This document shows positions 24,815-35,300 of a stretch of 64,000 nucleotides of DNA, piece after piece (position 1 is the stretch's first letter; the number at the start of each line of letters is the position of its first letter). The notes beneath the pieces were generated by a model that did no database searches, had not been told where the DNA came from, and saw only the letters and a program-made list of their open reading frames with translations. The position numbers were made by a program, and so were the translations under genes. This stretch comes from Aphrophora alni (taxonomy: Eukaryota; Arthropoda; Insecta; Hemiptera; Aphrophoridae). The stretch spans positions 99,591,340 to 99,655,339 of the forward strand of contig OY740772.1 of assembly GCA_963513935.1 (NCBI GenBank), in the 5' to 3' direction.

Positions 24815-25926
24815 GCAATGAAAACAAATATATAAAATACAATTATTTCACTTGTTGTCTTAAGGCAAAAAACTTCTCGATCTTGTAAAAAAAATAAAAG
24901 AAGATAAGAGCCTAAATAAAGACTTCTAGATCCCAAATAATTTAAAACCGTCAGGGTTGGAAGAACTGGTGAAGAGAGACCAGATAGGATAGATGAAAGA
25001 GAAGGATCTAACCCAATATTTTGTAATGAAACAAAATATATAAAATACAATTATTTCACTTGTTGTCTTAAGGCAAAAAACTTCTCGATCTTGTAAAAAA
25101 AAAAAGAGGAAAAAAGAAGATAAGAGCATAAAATAAAGACATCTAGATCCCAAATAATTTAATACCGTCAGGGTTGGAAGAACTGGTGAAGAGAGACCAG
25201 ATAGGATAGATGAAAGAGAAGGATCTAACCCAATATTTTGTAATGAAACAAAATATATAAAATACAATTATTTCACTTGTTGTCTTAAGGCAAAAAAACT
25301 TCTCGATCTTGTAAAAAAAAAAGAAGAAGATAAGAGCATAAAATAAAGACATCTAGATCCCAAATAATTTAATACCGTCAGGGTTGGAAGAACTGGTGAA
25401 GAGAGACCAGATAGGATAGATGAAAGAGAAGGATCTAACCCAATATTTTGTAATGAAACAAAATATATAAAATACAATTATTTCACTTGTTGTCTTAAGG
25501 CAAAAAACTTCTCGATCTTGTAAAAAAAAAAAGAGGAAAAAAGAAGATAAGAGCATAAAATAAAGACATCTAGATCCCAAATAATTTAATACCGTCAGGG
25601 TTGGAAGAACTGGTGAAGAGAGACCAGATAGGATAGATGAAAGAGAAGGATCTAACCCAATATTTTGTAATGAAACAAAATATATAAAATACAATTATTT
25701 CACTTGTTGTCTTAAGGCAAAAAAACTTCTCGATCTTGTAAAAAAAAAAGAAGAAGATAAGAGCATAAAATAAAGACATCTAGATCCCAAATAATTTAAT
25801 ACCGTCAGGGTTGGAAGAACTGGTGAAGAGAAACCAGATAGGATAGATGAAAGAGAAGGATCTAACCCAATATTTTGTAATGAAACAAAATATATAAAAT
25901 ACAATTATTTCACTTGTTGTCTTAAG
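24815..25926 (+). repeat. Tandem array of five ~209/218-bp units derived from SINE-like family A
   Basis: The marker cttctcgatc recurs at 24873, 25081, 25299, 25508 and 25726, spacing 208, 218, 209, 218. Units alternate between two variants (A-run + gaggaaaaaagaagataag, and A-run + gaagaagataag), so units 2-5 form two ~427-bp dimers. Each unit carries ttgttgtcttaaggcaaaaa, ataaagacatctagatccc, agagaccagatagga and gaaggatctaaccc, the 5' two-thirds of family A, plus a flanking segment attttgtaatgaaacaaaat. Later units are nearly identical. It starts about 0.5 kb after HEATR6. Confidence 0.92.
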
Positions 25927-25947
25927 TAAAATAGAATAATTTGAAAA

Positions 25948-26790
25948 TTGAAACAAATCATTTTATACAATGAAAGATCAAATATAATAAGAAAATTTTA
26001 TGAATACACCTACAAAATGACTCGAGTATTTTTAGAGGAAACGAAGATAAAAATAATTAGGCCTAAAGAAAATAAAAATAAATGCTTAAAACTTAATGAG
26101 AGGTTACTATTACCTAAAAATCTAAAGTATCGATTTGAAGATGATAAGCAGAAAGTAAAATTTAATGAGAAAATATTACCTATGTATATATATGATGAAC
26201 AATAAAATAAAAATATAGTAAGACATCAAATTAGCACCATCATTCATACCCAAAGAAAATAAACATAATCTAAGACATTTAGCGGCAGAGACACAAAGAA
26301 AATAATAATACAACATTTAAATAAAATCACAAAAATAACGAAGAATAAAATACAGTGAGAAAATTAAAATGAACTATAAAAGAAAATTACACATTGATTA
26401 CAAAAGTTAGTAAAAGTAGATTTAGTAAATACAAATGATTATATAAGGAAAACAGAAGAATTCATAAATAAAACTAAATATAAAACGGAGGAAATAGATC
26501 AAATTGAGATACACCAGTAAGAAAATAATTTTAAAATCTATTAACTTTCTTAATGGAAATACACATATTAACATGAATACAAGTGTTCTGATAATGAATT
26601 CCAAATGAAAATCCACACAAAAAATCACCCGATTAGGACAGTAATAAATCACAGAACTATTCCAGCCTACAAGTAACAAGTTATTTAACATATACCTTAA
26701 GAGAAATAGGATTCTTGAAAAATAAAAGTGAAAAGAATATATAAATAGCTTTTGAAAATGTAGTTGATCCAAAATGGATCGGGGGGAAAG
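25948..26790 (+). pseudogene. Penelope-like retroelement reverse transcriptase relic
   Basis: Broken + strand frames contain, in Penelope order: a lysine-rich amino part (25948-26205); LVKVDLVNTNDYIRKTEEFI at about 26410, corresponding to the LVKADKGNxxVI...Y segment; NNFKI then KYTY; and MKIHTKNHPIRTVINHRTIP + AYK at about 26600-26670, corresponding to the PKIHKxxxPIRPIV...PAYK motif. Multiple in-frame stops, no later RT motifs and no GIY-YIG domain, so a truncated dead copy. The 136-residue hydrophobic minus-strand frame here is its antisense. Confidence 0.75.
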
Positions 26791-26829
26791 TAGGACAATA
26801 CTAGGAATTATAGAATAATTAAGTATTAA

Positions 26830-27148
26830 CAATTAAGTTTATTCAAATGTTGGTTAGATATTGTAAACTGTTATTTCATTTTATGAGTTGGTAATCCTGA
26901 ATAAAATTAATATTGTAACTAGATGTTAGTTTTAATGTTTGGTGTTTTGTCTACCAACTGGCATGTCTTGACTGCTTCTGCAAGTTGGTGGTTGGTAGGT
27001 CCTTATTGATTTGTGTTATAATATATTTTGTAATAGTAGAATATATATTGGTAAATTAATGTAAAGTACCCTTAATTATATGAAATTAACATACACATAG
27101 TACGATTTGCACTATTGACCGTAGGTACTTGGTAGAACTCCATTTTAA
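26830..27148. other. Intergenic, partial MITE-related sequence
   Basis: Bases 27109-27148 (ctattgaccgtaggtacttg gtagaa...) are the reverse complement of the outer end of the MITE at 39368-39880; see the palindrome that follows. Confidence 0.4.
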
Positions 27149-27240
27149 TGAAAAAACAAACACAATATTTAGTAAATTCTACAATTTTCTTGCCCTTGGT
27201 AAAATTGTAGAATTTACTAAATATTGTGTTTGTTTTTTCA
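27149..27240. repeat. Perfect 40-bp inverted repeat with 12-bp loop
   Basis: Arm 27149-27188 (tgaaaaaacaaacacaatat...) is exactly mirrored by 27201-27240; the loop is cttgcccttggt. The arm matches the terminal inverted repeats of the 39.4-39.9 kb MITE (acaaacaat...cttctacaat), so this is probably a MITE that lost its interior. Confidence 0.9.
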
Positions 27241-27487
27241 TACACATAATATTCTATAAAACATAAGGTTTGAAAATTTATTTAAATATGATAACTATTG
27301 AAAAGTTAAAAGGACAAGTAAAATTGTGTAATTTTTAAAAGTATATAGTGTAAAATTTGTTTGTGTAATGTTATGTTATATTATATAAATTTTTTATTTT
27401 AGAGAAATCATGAACTAAAGACAACAAAATCTTGGTTTTACTAGCCCCCTCCCCCCAAATAAAAATTTCAAGCAATACATAACTATA

Positions 27488-28847
27488 CAGGGTCTCCAAA
27501 AAAGAATGCGAGGATTTCGAACGGCCGTTGCTTGGGGACTATTCAAGATAACTAAACGATTTAAACGTCAAAAAGAAGAGAAAAGAACAAAGTTTTTTTT
27601 CATACCTTAATATGTTTTGATGTGAGCTCCATTTGTTGCTCTGCAGACATTGAAGCGAAATTCTATTTCTTGCCAAGTGTTGTGTAGCATCTCTGGTGTC
27701 ACAGTTGCGATTAATCCGAAATTTGCCCGCGCAGATGTGGCAAATCACGAATTTTCTCAGCATAAACAATGTTCTTTACGTAACCCCACAAAAAAGTCCA
27801 AAGGGGTCAAATCAGGACTCCTGGGAGGCCAGGGAATAGGCGCACCCCTGCCTATCCCGTTTGGATACCTATTGTTAAGTGTGCTGCAAACTTCCCGAAG
27901 GTAATGAGGCGGGGCGCTGTGTTGCATCAAAATGACTTGTTCACCGGCTTGTTCTTCAGTTTCTTCAATTTGATCAAACAAAAATTGTTCTAGCATATCT
28001 AAATAAATTAGGGCATTAATTGTTTTTTTGGCGAAAAAGAAAGGCCCTATCACTTGGTCATACATTAATCCACATCATACATTCACTTTTGGTAAATCGC
28101 GCAGATGTTCCTGCACAATGTTAGGCTGTTCCGAACCCCATATACAACAATTGTGACGATTAACAACACCACTTGTGTGAAATGTAGTTTTGTCTGAGAA
28201 CAGGACTCTTTTAATAAAGTTGGGATTGTCATCAATCTCACTGAGCAAAAACTGGCAAAGTCTTTACGCTTAGGGCGTTCGACAGGTTTAATCTGATGTC
28301 TTAACTGAATTTTGTAGGCACGAAGTCTCAATCTTTTACGAATAACATCGTGTAATGTTGATTTGTGTATGTTTAACTGAAGACTTCGTCGGACAATTGA
28401 TTTTTTTGGACTTCTGATTCAAGAATGTCGGATTTCTTCAACTTTTTCAACACTTGTTTTTGGCCGGTGAGATGAATGTCCTTTCAAAACACTACCTGTC
28501 ATGAAACTGATTAAACCAATGACGAATTGCTTTATCATCGGGCGAATTTTGACCTTGATATATAACTCGAAACCGATGCTGCAGACTAACAATTGATTTA
28601 AATTCTGCGTACCACAGAACACACTGTGCCTTATTTTGCGCCGTAAACATCGTACTAACTACTGGCGTCAGGCATGTGAGTCACAATGCAGCTGTTTACA
28701 CATGCCAAGGTCAACGCTTCCTCCCATGCTACATGGAAAACAAAACTTTGTTCTTTTCTCTTCCATTTAACGTTTAAATCGTTTAGTTATCTTGAATAGT
28801 CCTCAAAACGGCTGTTCAAAATCCCGGCATTCTTCTCGGAGACCCTG
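27488..28847 (-). mobile_element. Tc1/mariner-superfamily element (DUF4817 type), 1360 bp, TA target duplication
   Basis: Imperfect ~75-bp inverted ends: CAGGGTCTCCaaaaaagaat at 27488 and its mirror attcttctcggagaccctg ending at 28847. TA flanks at 27486-27487 and 28848-28849. The subterminal part of each end contains aagataactaaacgatttaaacg or its complement. It encloses a single decayed transposase gene on the minus strand. Confidence 0.88.
27606..28650 (-). pseudogene. Decayed DUF4817/DDE transposase
   Basis: ATG at 28650 begins MFTAQNKAQCVLWYAEFKSI, the typical DUF4817 start; DDKAIRHWFNQFHD and SHRPKTSVEKVEEIR follow. After stops and frameshifts come LRAYKIQLRHQIKPVERPKR, VIGPFFFAKKTINALIYLDM and PIPWPPRSPDLTPLDFF. 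The usual QDGAPPH catalytic segment reads QHSAPPH, so the second catalytic aspartate is replaced by histidine; the third acidic site region SPDLTPLDFF is present. The carboxyl end (EMLHNTWQEIEFRFNVCRAT) is in another frame. At least three frame disruptions: dead. Confidence 0.88.
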
Positions 28848-29169
28848 TATTGTATATATTAATAGTAATTTAGTGAAGAGTCAAGTACGATTGATGGTGT
28901 TACTTCATTAGGTCTAATAGGCATTAAGTAAAGACATTAAGCAAATAATAATAATTTTATAAAAAGTAACATTAATTATACATTCAAAAAAAATAAATAT
29001 ATTTCTGTATGCTCTGGCTATAATTTTCAAAAATATATCATTCCTACTAATATTTTAAAGGATGAAAAAACTTGAAAAATAAAGGTGCCTTAACATTGCA
29101 CTAATTTCTTTCTTTATTTTATGTTCTTTTTTTATCATTAGGCAATGATGACCGAGAAGTTTTATAGCT

Positions 29170-29410
29170 TTAACAAGAAAAAAACTTTTCAGTCATCAGC
29201 TTACAAAAAAAGGAAGAAAGGACCATAAAATAATATAGAGACAAAAACCTTTCAGTCATAATCACCTTATAAAGAGTGAAAAAAAAAACATAAATTTAGA
29301 CTCCTAACGCTTGAATACTCTATTAACGTTAAGGTAGGAAGAGAACAAAGTTGCTCCATAGAGACATGAGATCTAAACCAATCCAATGTTGAGGAAATTT
29401 CTCATCTAGG
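29170..29410 (+). repeat. SINE-like repeat family A, one truncated plus one longer copy
   Basis: A short 5' fragment (cttttcagtcatcagcttac, about 29184-29235) is followed by a second start (acctttcagtcataatcacc, from 29243) with actcctaacgcttgaatact, gggtaggaag-like and gagatctaaaccaatccaa blocks. Confidence 0.65.
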
Positions 29411-30848
29411 AAATCATAAACATTGGCACATGGCATAGTGAGGTCCAATTTGGGGAAGAGCATATAATTTATTATATTTTTTTCAAGCCTCTGGAAAGTT
29501 TATATTAAATATATTTTGTATTTACCTTAATTGGTCTGTCTAAAATAATCCTTACTGGAATGTTACTTCCATTTCGTCTGTAAAGAGTCATCATAGAATC
29601 AATCAGACAAACATAGAATCAATTGCAGTTAAAAATATCAATAAGAAGTTGGTAAACCACAATTCGATTATTGTTAAAGCAGAGAAGGGAGGTTCGCTTG
29701 TAATATTCAACAACACAGACCATAGCAAAAAGGTTAAAGAATAAATAACAGTCTCTCTTTCTCGGGTAAGGATTGGTGCGGCTTTCCTCAAGGAAGGGGA
29801 CATTACATACAAAATAAAAGTTCATAAAAAATTCAAGAAATCAAGATATTAAATTAATGTTATAGAAATGAATAGGGGGGCTATAATGTTGAAGTTCTCA
29901 CTTTAGCAATTGGTACACACATATAGTTAATCTTGTATTTAAACGTTGTGAAATTGCCACTTGGGCTTCAATTGTTTTAAAATTATATGGGATAAAAAAA
30001 AAATGGCTGAACAATGCATTGATGTAAAAGGATTGATCTCACCAGTATCTAGTAGCACTTTTAATATTGGTTATAACATCCATCTTCTGATAGATTACGC
30101 AAAGAAAACATTTTTACTATATCACTTGATTATTGATGCCTCTATTTCACACTATCTGGATACTCTTCTTGGTATTTTTTCAAAATAAAATTCTTCATAA
30201 ATGGAGCAAAGCAGGACGTCTGAACTGTTTTAGGCTCCCTCAACAATTGCCTTCTTTATTTGTTTAGTCCAAATTGATGCACAAAGAGATTCTTTTAAAA
30301 GTTCATATTTCTATGTCTTGTTGTTTTGGGGGGAATGTATGAAATGGTATCATGACCCTAATTTATAAAGAAAGAAACTGTTAATAGTTTACATTGATAA
30401 TTTACTGATTCTAATTTATTAATTGAAAATTTTATAATATTACATGGGACTAAATAACTTCTCTTAAAGCTAAATAACCCTATTCTAATAAACTGTATAT
30501 AATTGTTTTTCGTATATGTGAAAGATTCCCGCACTAACATTTCAATGTACATTTCTCCAGTCGGGATCGGTCTAGCCTTAGTGGGCGTTAACCTTTAAAT
30601 CTTGTCAATTGTATTTCTTCCAGCCATCTTTTAGGCAATTTAGGAATTTATCTTTATTTTTTAAAAAGTCACTGATTTGGGTCTTTCCAACATTAAATCT
30701 TGCAGCTAAATTATGGACACTCAGTACAAGACTAGACCTCGATCAAGTAATTATAAATTATGTTCAAATATTACTAAAAACTATCTGAACTTATTTAAAA
30801 CAAAAACATATCAACAAAAAGAAAAATGTATAAAGAATACTAAAGGTT
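29411..30848. other. Intergenic, no gene recognised
   Basis: At about 29750-29800 the block tctcgggtaaggattggtgc ggctttcctcaagg resembles, in reverse orientation, part of the probable LTR at 63700-63745, suggesting a solo-LTR fragment. Short open frames show no family features. Confidence 0.35.
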
Positions 30849-30972
30849 TCAGAGTTCACTACATGAAGTGTGATTAAGTTATTAAAGAGTGAAATATAGT
30901 AGCTGAGAATTCTAGCAGGAAACCACATCAGAGTTTACTACATGCAGTGGGATTAAGTCGTTAAAGAGTGAA
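30849..30972. repeat. ~80-bp minisatellite interrupted by a LINE tail
   Basis: cagagttcactacatgaagt ... ttaaagagtgaaat recurs 80 bp later as cagagtttactacatgcagt ... ttaaagagtgaaat. The linking block agctgagaattctagcagga aaccacat reappears at 31963-31991, after the LINE. Confidence 0.75.
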
Positions 30973-31962
30973 ATAAATATTACCTTTAAGATACTTGTAC
31001 ATTTACAAAGTACTTGTTATTTTTTATAAAAAGTAGAAACAGGCAACTTTCTGATAGGTCTGATGGGAGGAGGGTACGGGGTTAAGAAGTGCAGGAAATT
31101 TTGCAGTGCCAAAACCTTTTAAAACTTACTTTTAGTTTCCTGGGGCCAAAATTATTTATTGTTCTGCCTGGCCACATCAAAAGTGGAAATTCAATTTCAG
31201 TTTTTTGCGAAAATTGAAAAGTTGGCTCTTTGAACAGGAGGAGGTTGAACACTTGTTTAATGTATATAGGTAATAGTTATTGAATAATATAGTGACCCTT
31301 ATGTATTATTGCTCTTACATGTTTTGGAATATGTGTCAATTTTATTATGATTTGGATTTTTACTTTTTTTCTTTCTTGATAAGTAAGAACATGTGAAATT
31401 GTTAATATTGTGTAGAATGCTCGCCGATATTTTTGGGGAAAAGGTAAAGAAAACTCTTTGTAAATTATAATTATTATTGTTTTAGGAGCTATATCTTTTT
31501 AGGTTAATTTTGTCTACGGCTGTCATATTTTATTTCGAAAAATGTATGAGTGGCTATCCCCAAAGCAGGCTATGCCTTTAAGGGAGCCAGGTATTTTGTC
31601 TTTGTTTTTATCTCTTGCAGAGAAATGGGGTGGGTTTTCTCTTAACTATATTATATTTTCTATTTAAGCAAATGTTTTTTATACTTTTAGTTTAGATAAG
31701 CAAATGTTATAGTTATAAGCTGTGTATATTAGTTTTATGTATAGGTGTGTAAGTATGATTGGGCGTAAGTGTATATATTTAAGAATATGGTACAGGTCAA
31801 TGTATACACTTTATGTCTATTGTAGATGATAATTTTTATTTTTTGTATTTTTTTTCTTTCTCACTGATTACTATATAAAATAGCTGTAATAGATGTGTTA
31901 ATATTTTGTATCTGTATTGATTCTGGAAGGAAATTTAAAAAAAAATAATATATATATATAGC
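30973..31962 (+). pseudogene. 5'-truncated LINE (CR1/L2/jockey-like ORF2 tail and 3'UTR)
   Basis: Around 31050-31265 two frames together give the tail motif of many non-LTR ORF2 proteins: RKFCSAKTF / NFAVPKPFKTYF, a GPKLFIVLPGHIKSGNSISV segment (equivalent to GPxLWNSLPxxIRxxxSxxxF), then KLKSWLFEQEEVEHLFNVYR and a stop at about 31270. About 690 bp of T/A-rich 3'UTR-like sequence follows, ending in an A-run and (TA)n at 31942-31961. It sits between repeat units of an 80-bp minisatellite. Confidence 0.55.
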
Positions 31963-32319
31963 AGCTGAGAATGACAGCAGGAAACCACATCTATAGTGGA
32001 AATATTGCTAAGCTTAGATTGTTGTTATAACTGTGTTTATACAACAGTTTCAAAAGTTATTTGGCTTGAATCCATATCATAAGTGTGCATAGGGTTAATA
32101 TACAAATTATGAGAAAAAGATTAGCATAATTTTGTTTTTGCGTGAAACGTATGTTGATATGAATAATTCAGGGTTGGTTATAGTTTATAGTACAATGTTA
32201 ATAATTGCTATAGTAAAATATAGCTAAGAAACATTCATTTAGATTTAATTAATTAATTTAAAGAGCAGCAAAAAGGTATAAAAGATTTTTCCAATAAACT
32301 GTTTTAACACATATTTTTG

Positions 32320-32325
32320 TTTATT
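32320..32325 (-). promoter_or_regulatory. RpS21: Candidate RpS21 polyadenylation signal AATAAA
   Basis: AATAAA on the minus strand (tttatt on +) 56 bp past the stop codon, a normal distance for a short ribosomal-protein 3'UTR. Confidence 0.55.
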
Positions 32326-32380
32326 TCAAAAATAATCAGTTATACATAATACAAATTCTTGATCTTCAACCTCGAGACCA

Positions 32381-32390
32381 TTAGAAGTTC
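32381..32390 (-). CDS. RpS21: RpS21 coding exon 4 (terminal, 10 coding nt)
   Basis: Acceptor tcttttacag; G completes AAG (Lys), then AAC TTC TAA gives the invariant KNF end. Confidence 0.93.
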
Positions 32391-35300
32391 CTGTAAAAGA
32401 AAAAACAAACAAATGAAATAATTGTTACATATATTATGAAAATTGATGAAAGTGATTAAAAATATACTTACTTAGATAATATGCCATCCTTTTGTGCCAA
32501 CCTCCTAATACAGTCATCAGATTCACCCTATAAATGAAAAATATTTATGAAGATTTTATAATGAATGTTAGAAGTTTTCAGAATTTGAACATATATTTAT
32601 TTCTAATATACAATTACAAAATTATAACTGATACATCAAACAATTAAATAAGGTTAGATTACCCAATTTTATTGCAAAGAATAATTAATTGTGATATAGA
32701 GATACCAGCTAGTTCATAACAGTCTATAGTCATGTAAAAATTACCATTTCAAAAACTGACAAGATTTCAAAACTATATTAATTACAGATAATAAAAAACT
32801 ACATTATTTAGTACTACAGTCTACATATATGTGTAATTTGTATGTATCCTTAAAATCACAGTTGAACCTACAATTCATATTCAAGAAAAATCATTATTTA
32901 TTGGATTTGTGTTGATATGAAATTCCACAGTTGTAAATAATATAAATAAAAGAATAAAACCTAATCTCACAAAAATAAAATTGTAAATAATCATATTTCA
33001 TACCCTATGATCCAATGTCATAAAATAATTCATATCATACATAATTATAACATCATAATAATTTTAATTTGTAAAAATGTGGCAAAAAGGGACAATCGTT
33101 TTAAAATTCCAACTGATATTGGTAAAGTAGATTGTACTTTTGTTGAAATGGAAAACCCTAATTGTCATGGTGTGACTTGTTCATCAATTTGAAAGGTTAT
33201 GCAAGAATTAATGTTCAACAAACATGTGATACGGATGAAAAATTCATGAGTAACAAATGTGTTTTGGCCAGGGAGCAACCATAACATCATAAGAGCAATG
33301 TTGGTCTTTAGTAAGAAATTGTTTCATTTTTTTTTTTTTTTTTTTTTTTTTAATTTTATCATCCCACATGAGTGATAGTGGATACACTATCATGCCATGG
33401 TTGCAGACACCTTTTAAAATCACAAATTGGAGAAAGCAACAATTTTTTACCAAAAGCACTCTGCTGAACGAGTTATTCAACATTTTATAGCCAACTTACT
33501 ATTGATATTTCCAGACAACTCTTACGCTTTTCTAGATTTCTCTTAAGTTTGTCTTACTTTTATTCATACAACCCACTGTGTACTTCCGATAACCCAGTTA
33601 TAATTTGAAATGAGTATGAATGTTTAATTAGATATAGTCAAGTTACATTCTGGTATGAAAAGTTATGAAATATTATGTGTTTTTCTTGTTGTTTAAAGGG
33701 GGAAACCCTCTGGGTTATCTATCATCACCTTATTAAAAAAAGGAAGAATAAACATAAAATAAAGACTCCTAGCCCTCAAATAGCATTAAGAGAACAAGAG
33801 TTCGTCAAGAAGACTAGATAGGTAAGACGAATATAAACCTACGACTACTTGAAAAAAGTGTAGATCCAGTTAGGATCCCTTGAAACTGCAAGTACTCACT
33901 ATTAGTGAGCCCCTGAGAGGATGAAATATTAATTTTAAACATTTCTTACAATGTAAAATTGTGGAACCTAGAATGTGTCACTTTTACCTCTTATATTTTT
34001 GTTGTTATTCTTTTTTTTTCAAAATTTAAAACAATTGTAGAACTAGCATCATTAGTTTGTAAATCACTTAAAAATACAAATAGTCTGAGTGCACAATTTC
34101 CCATAATATCTAACCAAACTGATTCTTACCATTCTTCTAATAGCTCCACAAATAGCATACATTTTAGATGTCTCAAGTATTTGCCCTGTTGCAGGATCAA
34201 TGTCTGCAATATTTAGTTGTATAGAAGCATGATCTTTGGCGTGGATGATTCTGTTACTGGCCGAACTAAAACAAAATTATATTTTATAAATATAGACCTG
34301 GCCTGCACCTTAAAACTAAACTTTATTCACAAGGTAGTTAATGTTATTATATAATGGCTACATTTGGCTAAATAATTTGAGCTTTTGAAGTATGACAATT
34401 CATAGGTCTATCTAAAATTTAAAATGTATCCTGTTGAAATATTTTGGTTTTGTATTTTTTCCTTGTTATTTAAAGGCAAAAAACCTCTTGGTTATCTATC
34501 GCCTTATAATTAAAAAGAACAAGAGTAGGTCCAAAAGAAAGTAAATAGGAAAGAGAGAAATCTAATCTTAGACTATAAGAGAAAATGTGTAGATCTAGCT
34601 ATATCCCTCGGGATTGCTATGCCCGTATTCACTATACTGAGGGCCTGATAGTTTAGTTTTGTATACTTTAAAATTGACCAAAAGAAATGTTATTTCTATT
34701 GAATATAAATTAATCATAATATTTGTTTACCACTATTTAATCTTTTACAATTTTATTTAATGCTATTTAAACATTACACCATAGTCTAGAATTTTTCAAA
34801 TTAAGAACTTGCTGGTTAGCTCGTCATAAAAAAAAAAATTTGTATGTCAAATTAAGATATATTTTAATTAAGATCTATGTAGTAACAATTGCACTTCCAA
34901 ATCTGCTTATTAATTCTAGATTGTAGTAGAATAAGATTATTCATAAAGTAAAAGTGTAAAAATAGAAGGGTAATAGAAGTGTAATCATGAAATGAAATAA
35001 AACATAATTTTTCACAATGAACACTTTGTTTAAGATGACGTTTCAACGACTAAATCATCATTTTTGACTTTAACAAAAGTTTTGCGAGCTCATTTCATTG
35101 TAAAGTTATTATAACTTGGAGAGCAACAAGGGGGGGGGGGGATAGAAGCCCCCAAAAATGATCCTGATTAAATTTATCTTGTATTTAAAAATGAAAGTTT
35201 TTAAGTATATTGCGGACTGTAAAATATATATGTAAATGTTTTCAAACAAACAACTGGCCGGTACACAAGACCAAACTGAACACAAATATGGTATAGTGGA

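Noticed and set aside
24745..25904. A ladder of near-identical 69- to 113-residue minus-strand ORFs
   Set aside because: They are frames through the tandem array; the same hydrophobic peptide recurs with each unit and shifts frame with the A-run length.
24815..25926. Regularly spaced repeats that could suggest a CRISPR array
   Set aside because: Units are over 200 bp and contiguous with no spacers, in a eukaryotic genome; it is a satellite-type array.
26422..26832. 136-residue hydrophobic minus-strand ORF resembling a membrane protein
   Set aside because: It is antisense to the Penelope reverse transcriptase relic; hydrophobicity follows from the A-rich sense strand.
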